Shown here: positions 46,171 to 54,772 of the stretch, piece by piece
Position numbering within the stretch: position 1 is the first letter of the stretch
Layout of the letters: each line of letters opens with the position of its first letter
From: Mesorhizobium sp. M1D.F.Ca.ET.043.01.1.1
Lineage (GTDB): Bacteria > Pseudomonadota > Alphaproteobacteria > Rhizobiales > Rhizobiaceae
DNA length: 64,000 nucleotides
NCBI RefSeq assembly: GCF_003952385.1
Contig: NZ_CP034444.1
Span: forward strand, 4,973,001-5,037,000
Direction of reading: 5' to 3'
Position numbers and translations under genes: made by a program
The notes under the pieces: generated by a model
The model's database searches: none
What the model was told of the DNA's origin: nothing
Seen by the model: the letters and a program-made list of their open reading frames with translations, nothing else

Positions 46171-47541
46171 ATGGCCGGGAATTTCTCGTTCGATCAGTTG
46201 AAGGAAGCGGTCTCGAAGGGCGAGATCGACACCGTGCTGGCCTGCATCGTCGACATGCAGGGCCGGCTCGCCGGAAAGCGCTTCCTGGCCCAGTATTTCG
46301 TCGATTCCGCGCATGGCGAGACGCATGGCTGCAACTATCTGCTGGCCTGCGACATCGATATGGAGCCGGTGCCCGGCTACAAGGCGGCGAGCTGGTCGAA
46401 GGGCTATGGCGACTTCGTGATGAAGCCCGACCTTTCGACACTGCGACGGATTCCCTGGCTCGAGAAGACGGCGCTGGTCATTTGCGACGTGCTCGATCAT
46501 CACGATCATGAGGACCTGGCGCATTCGCCGCGCGCGATCCTGAAAAAGCAGGTCAAGCGGCTGAGCGAGCGCGGCTATATCGGCTACTTCGCCTCCGAGC
46601 TCGAATTCTACCTGTTCAACGAGACTTACGATTCCGCCCGCAAGAAGCACTGGCTGGGCCTCGACTCGGCGTCGCCCTATATCGGCGACTACCAGATCGG
46701 CATCACCACCAAGGAAGAAGGCGTCATGCGCCGGCTTCGCAACGAGATGGAGGCAGCGGGCATCCCGATCGAGAATTCCAAGGGTGAGTGGGGACCCGGC
46801 CAGGAAGAAATCAATGTGCGCTATGCCGAGGCGCTCGAGATGGCCGACCGCCACGTCATCCTGAAGAACGGCGCCAAGGAGATCGCCGATTCCGAAGGCA
46901 AGGCCATCTCCTTCATGGCCAAGTACAATTACGGGCTCGCCGGCAATTCCAGCCACATCCACAATTCGCTGTGGAGCGCCGACGGCAAGACGCCGCTGTT
47001 CTTCGACAAAAATGCGGAGTGGACACTGTCGACGCTCGGCCAGCAATGGGCGGCCGGCCAGCTCAAATACGCCAAGGAGTTCACCTGGTTCCTGGCGCCC
47101 TACATCAACTCATACAAGCGCTTCCAGGCCGGCACCTTCGCGCCGACCAAGATCATGTGGAGCGAGGACAACCGCACCGCCGGCTTCCGGCTCTGCGGCG
47201 AAGGCACCAAGGGCATCCGCATGGAGTGCCGCATCGGCGGCGCCGACCTCAATCCCTATCTCGCTTTCGCGGCATTGATCGCCGCCGGCCTTGCCGGCAT
47301 CGATGAGAAGCTGGAACTGCAGAAGCCCTTCGTCGGCGACGCCTACCAGGCGTCGCAACTACCGGAAATCCCGAAGACCCTGCGCGATGCCGCCGAGACG
47401 CTGGTGAACTCCACAATGCTGAAGCAGGCTTTCGGCGAAGACGTGGTCGAACACTACGTCCATACCGCCCGCTGGGAGCAGTTCGAATACGACCGCCGGA
47501 TTACGGATTGGGAACTGCACCGGGGGTTCGAGCGGTACTAG
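46171..47541 (+). CDS. Glutamine synthetase family, gamma-glutamyl-amine synthetase-like
   Basis: 456 aa, group with PuuA (gamma-glutamylputrescine synthetase) and GlnA4-like enzymes. Catalytic residues in SELEFYLFN, GPGQEEINVRY and NSSHIHNSLW, the ATP and glutamate loop NSYKRFQAGTFAPTK, and ECRIGGADLNPYLAFAA. The GS adenylylation Tyr site of GlnA is not evident. Ligates L-glutamate to an amine with ATP. Its substrate here is unknown; the adjacent alcohol and aldehyde dehydrogenases favour an amino alcohol. Confidence 0.9.
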   Translation: MAGNFSFDQLKEAVSKGEIDTVLACIVDMQGRLAGKRFLAQYFVDSAHGETHGCNYLLACDIDMEPVPGYKAASWSKGYGDFVMKPDLSTLRRIPWLEKTALVICDVLDHHDHEDLAHSPRAILKKQVKRLSERGYIGYFASELEFYLFNETYDSARKKHWLGLDSASPYIGDYQIGITTKEEGVMRRLRNEMEAAGIPIENSKGEWGPGQEEINVRYAEALEMADRHVILKNGAKEIADSEGKAISFMAKYNYGLAGNSSHIHNSLWSADGKTPLFFDKNAEWTLSTLGQQWAAGQLKYAKEFTWFLAPYINSYKRFQAGTFAPTKIMWSEDNRTAGFRLCGEGTKGIRMECRIGGADLNPYLAFAALIAAGLAGIDEKLELQKPFVGDAYQASQLPEIPKTLRDAAETLVNSTMLKQAFGEDVVEHYVHTARWEQFEYDRRITDWELHRGFERY

Positions 47542-47554
47542 GTACTTTGGCAAC

Positions 47555-47692
47555 GGTGCGCCGCGCCCTCACTCCCCTCTCCCCGTGAAGAACGGGAGAG
47601 AGGGGGGTGCCGGTGCCGGAGCCTCTCCCTTCTCCCTGTCACTATGCGGGGAGAAGGTGCCGGCAGGCGCATGAGGGGCGGCGCTGCGCCAC
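47555..47692. repeat. Compound palindromic repeat (CTCCCC-type)
   Basis: Contains hairpins at 47574-47606 (CCCCTCTCCCCGT / ACGGGAGAGAGGGG) and 47628-47657 (CCTTCTCCC / GGGGAGAAGG) inside outer arms GCGCCGCGCCCTCA and TGAGGGGCGGCGC. A known-looking class of dispersed intergenic repeat in rhizobia; it sits within the operon between the synthetase and dehydrogenase genes. Confidence 0.75.
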
Positions 47693-47727
47693 CTGATTTT
47701 CGATTATTGTAAAACTGCGAGGAAGAA

Positions 47728-49116
47728 ATGACCGAAACGGTCAAACTGAAATCCCCCATCGACGGCTCGATCTATGCCGAGCGGCCGGTCGCGACCGACC
47801 AGGCGATCAACGCAGCGGTGGAGCGCGCCAAAGCCGCGCAGGAAAAGTGGGCCGAGACGCCGGTCGTAGAGCGCGGCAAATATATGCTGGCAATGCTCGA
47901 GGCTCTGGTTGCGATGACCGACGAGATCGTGCCGGAGATCGCCTGGCAGATGGGCCGTCCGGTGCGCTATGGCGGCGAGTTCGGCGGCGTCAAGGAACGC
48001 ACCAATTACATGGTCGAGATCGCCGAACAGGCGCTGAAGCCGGTCATGGCCTCCAATCCGAAGGACGGTTTTCGCCGCTATGTGAAGAAGGTGCCGCTCG
48101 GCGTCGTCCTTGTGATCGCACCGTGGAATTATCCCTATCTCACAGCGGTCAACACCATCGTGCCGGCGCTGATGGCCGGCAGCGCGGTCATCCTCAAGCA
48201 TGCGGCGCAGACGCTGCTGGTCGGCGAACGTTTCAGCCAAGCCTTCGACAAGGCGGGCCTGCCCAAGGGCCTGTTCCAGAACCTGGTCATGAACCACGCT
48301 CAGACCGAGAAACTGCTCGGCTCCGGCAAGATCGACCATGTCAACTTCACCGGTTCGGTCGCCGGCGGCCGCGCCATCGAGAAGGCGGCGGCAGGCACTT
48401 TCATGACGCTCGGGCTCGAGCTCGGCGGCAAGGACCCGGCCTATGTTTTGCCCGACGCCAAGATGGACCATGCTGTCGCCAACCTCGTCGACGGCGCCTT
48501 CTTTAATTCCGGCCAATGCTGCTGCGGCATCGAGCGCGTCTATGTGCACGAGAAGGTCTATGCCGAGTTCGTCGAAGGCTTTGTCTCCGAGACCAAGAAC
48601 TATGTCGTCGGCAATCCGCTGGAGGAGGCGACCACCATGGGGCCGATGGCGCAGGCGCGCTTCGCCGACCTGATCCGCGAGCAGAAGGCCGAGGCGCTGC
48701 GCAAGGGCGCCAAGGCGCATGTCAACATGAAGGTCGAGAACGACAGAGCGGGCTCGCCCTATCTGGCGCCGGAAGTGCTGACCGACGTCGACCACCAGAT
48801 GAGTGTCATGCGCGAGGAAAGTTTCGGGCCGATCGTCGGCATCATGAAGGTGCGCAACGACGAGGAGGCGATCGCGCTGATGAACGACAGCCCCTATGGG
48901 CTGACGGCCTCGATCTGGACGCGCGACACCGAGCGCGCGATGGCGATCGGCGACCGCGTCGAGACCGGCACCGTGTTCATGAACCGCTGCGATTATCTCG
49001 ATCCGGCGCTGGTCTGGACCGGCGTCAAGGACACCGGCAAGGGCGCCGCACTGTCGGCAATAGGCTACGACAACCTGACCCGGCCGAAATCCTACCACCT
49101 GCGCGAAGCCATCTGA
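47728..49116 (+). CDS. Aldehyde dehydrogenase (NAD(P)+)
   Basis: 462 aa. Oxidises an aldehyde to the acid. VIAPWNYPYLTAVN is the NAD pocket, LELGGKDPAYV holds the general base Glu, and the nucleophilic Cys lies in FNSGQCCCGIERV. ESFGPIVGIMKV and AIGYDNLTRPKS are typical of the C-terminal region. GAGGAAG precedes the ATG. It follows the synthetase and precedes the iron alcohol dehydrogenase, so the two probably carry out consecutive oxidations. Confidence 0.94.
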   Translation: MTETVKLKSPIDGSIYAERPVATDQAINAAVERAKAAQEKWAETPVVERGKYMLAMLEALVAMTDEIVPEIAWQMGRPVRYGGEFGGVKERTNYMVEIAEQALKPVMASNPKDGFRRYVKKVPLGVVLVIAPWNYPYLTAVNTIVPALMAGSAVILKHAAQTLLVGERFSQAFDKAGLPKGLFQNLVMNHAQTEKLLGSGKIDHVNFTGSVAGGRAIEKAAAGTFMTLGLELGGKDPAYVLPDAKMDHAVANLVDGAFFNSGQCCCGIERVYVHEKVYAEFVEGFVSETKNYVVGNPLEEATTMGPMAQARFADLIREQKAEALRKGAKAHVNMKVENDRAGSPYLAPEVLTDVDHQMSVMREESFGPIVGIMKVRNDEEAIALMNDSPYGLTASIWTRDTERAMAIGDRVETGTVFMNRCDYLDPALVWTGVKDTGKGAALSAIGYDNLTRPKSYHLREAI

Positions 49117-49133
49117 TTCTCGAAAGACGGAAA

Positions 49134-50306
49134 ATGTCCAAGCTCATCTCCAAATGGAACTACCCCACCACCGTCCGCTTCGGCGCCGGGCGCATCAAGG
49201 AATTGCCTGACGTGCTGGCGGCGACCGGCATCAAGCGGCCGCTCTTCGTCACCGATCCGGGCCTGGCGAAGCTGCCGGTCGTCGCCTCGACGCTGAAGAT
49301 CCTCGATGAGGCCAAGGTGCCCTATGGCGTGTTCTCCGAGGTGAAGCCAAACCCGGTGGACTCCAACCTCACCGCCGGCATCGCGGTGTTCAAGAAGGGC
49401 AAGCATGACGGCGTCATCGCCTTCGGCGGCGGCTCGGCGCTCGACCTCGGCAAGCTGATCGCCTTCCAGGCCGGGCAGACGCGGCCCGTGTGGGATTTCG
49501 AGGATATTGGCGACTGGTGGACCAGAGCCAATTCCGGCGCCATCGCGCCGATCATCGCGGTGCCTACGACCGCCGGCACCGGCTCGGAAGTGGGTCGCGC
49601 AGGCGTCATCACCAACGAGGAAACCCACACCAAGAAGGTCATCTTCCACCCGAAGCTCCTGCCCGCGATCGTCATCGCCGACCCGGAACTCTCGGTCGGC
49701 ATGCCTGCCTTCATCACCGCCGGCACCGGCATGGACGCTTTAGCCCACTGCCTCGAGGCCTATTGCGCGCCGGGCTATCATCCGATGGCCGACGGCATCG
49801 CGGTGGAGGGGATCCGGCTGGTGTTCGAGAACCTGCCCAAGGCCTTCGCCAACGGCAAGGATCTGGTCGCCCGCGCGCATATGATGAGCGCCGCCGCCAT
49901 GGGCGCCGCCGCCTTCCAGAAGGGACTGGGGGCCATCCACTCGCTGTCGCACCCGATCGGCGCGCTCTACGACACCCATCACGGCATGACCAACGCGGTG
50001 TTCATGCCCTATGTGCTCGCCTTCAACCGCGAGGCGATCGAGGAGCGTATCGCCCGGCTCGCCGCCTATTGCGGCATCAAGGGCGGCTTCGACGGTTTCG
50101 CCAAGGCGATCGTCAAGCTGCGCAAGGAACTCAAGGTGCCGCATGCTCTGCCAGGCCTGATCAAGGGCCTCGACATGGACAAGAAGCGCAAGGGCCTGAT
50201 CGCCGACATGGCGGTGGTCGACCCGACCGCGGGCGGCAACCCGGTCAAGCTCACCAAGAAGGCTGCGCTGACGCTGCTCGAAAACGCGATCGCAGGGTCC
50301 GTATGA
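49134..50306 (+). CDS. Iron-containing alcohol dehydrogenase
   Basis: 390 aa group III alcohol dehydrogenase. NAD-binding GGGSALDLGKLIAF, the GTGMDALAHCLEAYC segment with Asp and His metal ligands and GAIHSLSHPIGALYDTHHG with the other two His. ATG at 49134 just after the ALDH stop. Interconverts an alcohol and aldehyde. In the operon it should act upstream of the ALDH. The downstream 246 bp hold a weak inverted repeat (ATTAGCC / GGCTAAT, 50389-50417) and the ABC operon promoter. Confidence 0.94.
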   Translation: MSKLISKWNYPTTVRFGAGRIKELPDVLAATGIKRPLFVTDPGLAKLPVVASTLKILDEAKVPYGVFSEVKPNPVDSNLTAGIAVFKKGKHDGVIAFGGGSALDLGKLIAFQAGQTRPVWDFEDIGDWWTRANSGAIAPIIAVPTTAGTGSEVGRAGVITNEETHTKKVIFHPKLLPAIVIADPELSVGMPAFITAGTGMDALAHCLEAYCAPGYHPMADGIAVEGIRLVFENLPKAFANGKDLVARAHMMSAAAMGAAAFQKGLGAIHSLSHPIGALYDTHHGMTNAVFMPYVLAFNREAIEERIARLAAYCGIKGGFDGFAKAIVKLRKELKVPHALPGLIKGLDMDKKRKGLIADMAVVDPTAGGNPVKLTKKAALTLLENAIAGSV

Positions 50307-50552
50307 GAGCCGGCTTCGGATGCCGAAAAGTTGAACAAGACGATATCTAAGGAAAAAGGAGAGGGGGCAAAAGGCAAGGCAACTAACCATTAGCCGGAAA
50401 ATTAAGTGCGGGCTAATTGCGACAGCCCGTTAAAAAGAGTTAACTTTTTGTGCCGCGGGGCTCGGGTTTCAAAAAGCCTTCATCTGGCTGTCACACGAAA
50501 ACGGTACCCGCATCGCAGGCGCCCAACAGCGCCAGTTCAACGGAGAGAACAC

Positions 50553-51659
50553 ATGTTCAAGTTCACGGGGAAGGTGCTTTCCCTCTCGGCCGCGGCGCTC
50601 TTCGCGTCGACGATGATTTCGTCCGCGGATTCGATGGACGATCTCGTCAAGGCCGCGAAGGCTGAAGGCCAGCTGACTGTCATCGCGCTTCCGCATGACT
50701 GGTGCGGCTACGGGGCAGTGATCGACGCTTTCAAGGCTAAGTATCCAGATATCACCGTCAACGAGCTCAACCCCGATGCCGGTTCCGGCGACGAGGTCGA
50801 GGCGATCAAGGCCAACAAGGACAACAAGGGCCCGCAGGCGCCCGACGTCATCGACGTCGGTCTCTCCTTCGGCCCGACCGCCAAGAAAGACAGCCTAATC
50901 CAGGCTTACAAAGTATCGACCTGGGATTCGATCCCGGACAGCGCCAAGGATGCCGATGGCTTTTGGACCGGCGACTATTACGGCGTGCTGTCCTTCCTGG
51001 TGAACAAGGATCTTGTGAAGCAAGCTCCGGCTGACTGGGCCGACCTGCTGAAGTCGGATTACGCCAACACCGTCGCACTTGCCGGTGATCCGCGCGCCTC
51101 GAACCAGGCGATCCAAGCGGTCTACGCGGCCGGCCTGTCCGGCGGTGCTGCTGCTGGTGAAGCAGCGGGCACGGCAGGTCTCGATTTCTTCAAGAAGCTC
51201 AACGCCGCCGGCAATTTCGTGCCGGTCATCGGCAAGCCGGCGACGCTTGCCCAAGGCCAGACCCCGATCCTGGTCACCTGGGACTACAACGCGCTTGCTG
51301 GCCGCGACACGCTGAAGGGCAATCCGCCGGTCGACGTCGTCGTGCCGAAGACCGGCGTCGTCGCCGGCGTCTATGTGCAGGCGATCAGCGCTTATGCGCC
51401 GCATCCGAATGCCGCCAAGCTCTGGCTCGAGTATCTCTACTCCGACGAGGGTCAGATCGGCTGGCTGAAGGGTTACTGCCATCCGATCCGTTTCAACGAC
51501 CTCGCCAAGAACGGCAAGCTCCCGGCCGACGTGATGGCCAAGCTGCCGCCGGCAGAAGCCTATGCATCGGCCGTGTTCCCGACCCTCGATGAGCAGGGCA
51601 AGGCCAAGGAGGCGATCACCAAGAATTGGGACGCCACTGTCGGCGCCAACGTGAAGTAG
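50553..51659 (+). CDS. ABC transporter substrate-binding protein, polyamine/PBP2 type
   Basis: 368 aa from the ATG at 50553 (CGGAGAGAAC upstream). A signal peptide (MFKFTGKVLSLSAAALFAST) precedes a two-lobe periplasmic domain: LTVIALPHDWCGYGAVIDAF, PDVIDVGLSFGPTAKKDS, VTWDYNALAGRD and CHPIRFNDLAKNG. Closest to the extracellular solute-binding family used for polyamines and related compounds (PotD/AfuA type). It is the first gene of a four-gene importer operon. Confidence 0.9.
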   Translation: MFKFTGKVLSLSAAALFASTMISSADSMDDLVKAAKAEGQLTVIALPHDWCGYGAVIDAFKAKYPDITVNELNPDAGSGDEVEAIKANKDNKGPQAPDVIDVGLSFGPTAKKDSLIQAYKVSTWDSIPDSAKDADGFWTGDYYGVLSFLVNKDLVKQAPADWADLLKSDYANTVALAGDPRASNQAIQAVYAAGLSGGAAAGEAAGTAGLDFFKKLNAAGNFVPVIGKPATLAQGQTPILVTWDYNALAGRDTLKGNPPVDVVVPKTGVVAGVYVQAISAYAPHPNAAKLWLEYLYSDEGQIGWLKGYCHPIRFNDLAKNGKLPADVMAKLPPAEAYASAVFPTLDEQGKAKEAITKNWDATVGANVK

Positions 51660-51672
51660 CAGAATGATACGA

Positions 51673-51694
51673 CCGGGCGGCTCTGGCCGCCCGG
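51673..51694 (+). other. Intra-operon hairpin after the binding-protein gene
   Basis: CCGGGCGGC / GCCGCCCGG with a TCTG loop, 13 bp after the stop, then CTCTTCTC. Typical position for a 3'-stabilising or attenuating hairpin that keeps binding protein above permease. It argues for the permease start at 51721 rather than 51664. Confidence 0.75.
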
Positions 51695-51720
51695 CTCTTC
51701 TCACAGACGGTAGCCGGCGC

Positions 51721-52635
51721 ATGACCGATCTCTCGCTTTCCGACCAGACAATTGCGGGAAAGACCGCGCCGCCCAGCGAAGCGCGCGCGTTGCGGCTGCC
51801 TACGCAATGGATCGGCGTTGCGCCCTTCTTCATCTTCGCCGTCATGTTCCTCATCCTGCCCACGCTCTACCTGATGCTGGGCGCGTTCCAGAACGAGGCT
51901 GGTGAGTTCACGCTGGAAAATCTCATCGCCCTGTCAGAGCCAAATATCGTTGCCGCCTACTGGATCTCGATCAAGGTCAGCCTGGCTTCGGCGCTTATCG
52001 GCGCATTTGCCGGCCTGGCAATCGCGATCGCCATCGTGCGCGGCGGCCTACCCAACTGGATACGGTCGGCGACACTGACCTTTTCCGGGGTAGCCTCCAA
52101 TTTCGCCGGCGTCCCTCTGGCCTTTGCCTTCCTCGCCACGCTTGGCCGACTCGGTCTCGCGACGGTGATCCTGAACACCCTGTTTGGCCTCAACATCTAC
52201 GCGCATGGCTTCAACATCCTTTCGTTCTGGGGCCTGACGCTGACCTATGTCTATTTCCAGATCCCATTGATGGTGGTGATCATCGTGCCGGCGATCGACG
52301 GGCTGAAGAAGGAATGGGGCGAGGCCGCCGCGACACTTGGCGCCACCACGGCGCAATACTGGCGCATGGTCGTCATTCCGGTGATCTGGCCGAGCTTCCT
52401 GGGCACCGTTATCCTGCTGTTCGCCAACGCCTTCGGGGCGATTGCCACCGCCTATGCGCTGACCGGCTCCTCGCTCAACATCGTGCCGATCCTGCTCTAT
52501 GCGCAGATCCGCGGCGACGTGCTGCACAATGCGCATCTCGGCTATGCGATCGCCTTCGGCATGATCGTCATCACCGGCCTCGCCAATGTCTTCTACATCT
52601 GGTTCCGGACCCGATCCGAGAGGTGGCTGAAATGA
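51721..52635 (+). CDS. ABC transporter permease 1 (PotB/FbpB-like)
   Basis: 304 aa. Six or so hydrophobic spans after an N-terminal cytoplasmic stretch (MTDLSLSDQTIAGKT); EAA loop EWGEAAATLGATTAQYW. ATG at 51721 is preferred because the earlier in-frame start at 51664 lies ahead of the hairpin. Stop overlaps the next gene by ATGA. Confidence 0.9.
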   Translation: MTDLSLSDQTIAGKTAPPSEARALRLPTQWIGVAPFFIFAVMFLILPTLYLMLGAFQNEAGEFTLENLIALSEPNIVAAYWISIKVSLASALIGAFAGLAIAIAIVRGGLPNWIRSATLTFSGVASNFAGVPLAFAFLATLGRLGLATVILNTLFGLNIYAHGFNILSFWGLTLTYVYFQIPLMVVIIVPAIDGLKKEWGEAAATLGATTAQYWRMVVIPVIWPSFLGTVILLFANAFGAIATAYALTGSSLNIVPILLYAQIRGDVLHNAHLGYAIAFGMIVITGLANVFYIWFRTRSERWLK

Positions 52636-53423
52636 AGACCGGACGCTTCTGGGCTTGGGTCGTCTTCATCCTTGGCGCGGCCTATTTCTTCGTCCCGCTG
52701 ATCGCGACGGTGGAATTCTCCATGCGCATGCGGCGCGGCGCCTATTCCTTCGACGCCTACCAAATCGTGTTGGGCGACGCGCGCTTCCAGGCGACCTTCA
52801 TGTATTCGGTGATCGCCGCCATCTTCACCATCATCCTCGGCGTGCTGGTCGTGGTGCCGGCCGCCTACTGGATCCGGCTGCGGCTGCCGCAGATCAGACC
52901 GGTCGTCGAGTTCATCACGCTGTTGCCGCTGGTCATTCCGGCCATCGTCATCGTCTTCGGCTACATCAGGATGTATGGCTCGAACTCGCCGCTGCCCTTC
53001 CTGGCGAATGACACCGCGACCAACGCCCTGCTGGTCATCGGCTATGCCACGCTGTCGCTTCCCTACATGTACAGGGCAGTGGATACGGGCCTGCGCACCA
53101 TCGATGTGCGCACGCTGACCGAAGCGGCACAGATCCTCGGCGCGGGCTGGTCCACGATCATCACCCGGGTCATCCTTCCCAATGTGCTGATCGCGGTTCT
53201 GTCGGGCGCCTTTCTCACCTTCGCGATCGTCATCGGCGAGTTCACGATGGCCAGCCTGCTCAACCGGCCAGCGTTCGGGCCGTACCTGCAGAATATCGGC
53301 GCCAACCGCGCCTATGAGCCGGCGGCGCTTGCCATCATCGCCTTTGCCATCACCTGGGGCTGCATGTCGCTGATCCAGATCCTGTCGCGTTTCGCGCCGA
53401 AATCGGCGAACCGCCCGAACTGA
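52632..53423 (+). CDS. ABC transporter permease 2 (PotC-like)
   Basis: 263 aa, six hydrophobic spans, coupling loop TEAAQILGAGWSTIITRVI. ATG at 52632 overlaps the previous stop (ATGA). Forms the translocation path with permease 1. Confidence 0.92.
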   Translation: MKTGRFWAWVVFILGAAYFFVPLIATVEFSMRMRRGAYSFDAYQIVLGDARFQATFMYSVIAAIFTIILGVLVVVPAAYWIRLRLPQIRPVVEFITLLPLVIPAIVIVFGYIRMYGSNSPLPFLANDTATNALLVIGYATLSLPYMYRAVDTGLRTIDVRTLTEAAQILGAGWSTIITRVILPNVLIAVLSGAFLTFAIVIGEFTMASLLNRPAFGPYLQNIGANRAYEPAALAIIAFAITWGCMSLIQILSRFAPKSANRPN

Positions 53424-53434
53424 AAGTCAAAGCC

Positions 53435-54499
53435 ATGGCCGAGCCGTTCCTCTCCATTCAGCATGTGCGAAAGTCCTTCGGCGCCACCACCGTGGTGCAG
53501 GATTTCAATCTCGACGTCGAGCCGGGAGAGTTCGTCTCTTTCCTCGGCCCGTCCGGCTGCGGCAAGACGACGGTGCTGCGCATGGTCGCCGGTTTCGAGG
53601 AGCCGTCGGCCGGCAAGATCGTCGTCAGCGGCAAGGACATCACCCGACTGAAGCCCAACCAGCGCAATGTCGGCATGGTGTTCCAGGCCTACGCGCTGTT
53701 TCCGAACCTGACGGTGGCGCAGAACATCGGCTTCGGACTGAAGGTCGCCGGCATGCCGAAAGCCGATGCCGACAAGCGCGTCGCCGAGATGCTCGACATC
53801 ATCAAGCTGCCGCAGATGGCTGACCGTTATCCCTATCAGCTTTCCGGTGGTCAGCAGCAGCGCATCGCGCTGGCGCGCGCGATCGCGCCGAAGCCGAAGC
53901 TGCTCTTGCTCGACGAGCCGCTGTCGGCGCTAGACGCCAAGGTGCGCGTATCGCTGCGCGAGGAAATCCGCTCGATCCAGAAGAAGCTCGACATCACCAC
54001 CATCTTCGTCACGCACGACCAGGAAGAGGCGCTGTCGATCTCCGACCGCATCGCGGTGATGTATGGCGGCAAGGCCGAGCAGGTCGGCACGCCCTTCGAG
54101 ATCTACAACCGGCCGGCGACGAAGTTCGTCGCCAATTTCGTCGGCACGCTCAACGTGCTGGAAGGCAAGGTCACGGACGCCGCCTCCGGCAAGGTGCAGG
54201 TCAATGCGCAGGAAGTTTCGTTGAAGGGCAAGCTCAACGGCTCGAAGGCCGGCGACACGCTGTCCCTGGCATTGCGCCCCGAAGCGATCTCGCTGGCGCG
54301 GCAGCCCGGTCATGACACCAGCCTGTCTGGCGAAATCGCCGAAGTGCATTTCCTAGGCTCGGTCATTCGCGTGCGCGTCGGCATCGGCGGCAACACCGTG
54401 TCGTTGGACACCTTCAACAATTCCACGACGCCGCCGCCGGTCGTCGGCCAGAAGGCGGATATCTCCTTCTCTTCGGGCGATATGCTGGTGCTGCACTAG
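53435..54499 (+). CDS. ABC transporter ATP-binding protein (PotA/FbpC-like)
   Basis: 354 aa. Walker A GPSGCGKTTVL, Q-loop VFQAYALFPNLTVAQN, signature LSGGQQQRIALARA, Walker B LLLLDEPLSALD, switch His in IFVTHDQEEAL, and a C-terminal TOBE regulatory domain (about residues 275-354). Powers the importer of the operon. The TAG stop lies at the edge of a 144-bp palindrome. Confidence 0.95.
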   Translation: MAEPFLSIQHVRKSFGATTVVQDFNLDVEPGEFVSFLGPSGCGKTTVLRMVAGFEEPSAGKIVVSGKDITRLKPNQRNVGMVFQAYALFPNLTVAQNIGFGLKVAGMPKADADKRVAEMLDIIKLPQMADRYPYQLSGGQQQRIALARAIAPKPKLLLLDEPLSALDAKVRVSLREEIRSIQKKLDITTIFVTHDQEEALSISDRIAVMYGGKAEQVGTPFEIYNRPATKFVANFVGTLNVLEGKVTDAASGKVQVNAQEVSLKGKLNGSKAGDTLSLALRPEAISLARQPGHDTSLSGEIAEVHFLGSVIRVRVGIGGNTVSLDTFNNSTTPPPVVGQKADISFSSGDMLVLH

Positions 54500-54641
54500 G
54501 CTATGTCGATATTCAGGTGAGGCCGGCCTGCAAACGGCGGCTTCCTACGCTTCCGGTGCTCACGTACTTCAAGTACGCTCCGCTCCGGTTCTCGGAAACC
54601 GCCATTTTCGGCTCGGCCTGACCTGAATCTCAACACAGCCT
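54498..54641. repeat. 144-bp imperfect palindrome
   Basis: Arms of about 71 bp, roughly three-quarters matching, meet at GTACTTCAAGTAC (54564-54576). The ends are AGGCTATGTC and the complement of AGGCTGTGTT. It can fold into a long cruciform or RNA hairpin. The central segment is a kind of sequence I know as a widely dispersed proteobacterial repeat (recognition from memory). It begins at the preceding stop codon. Confidence 0.8.
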
Positions 54642-54772
54642 GCGCCAACTGGACTGAAGCTCTTCAAGCCGGTGCGATATGCGTGGCCAGCTGATATCGA
54701 TGCGTTGGACAATCAACAGCATCCTGCCTCGGGGGTACTGCCAACCTTCGCGCTTCGCCGCTACGATGAGCC

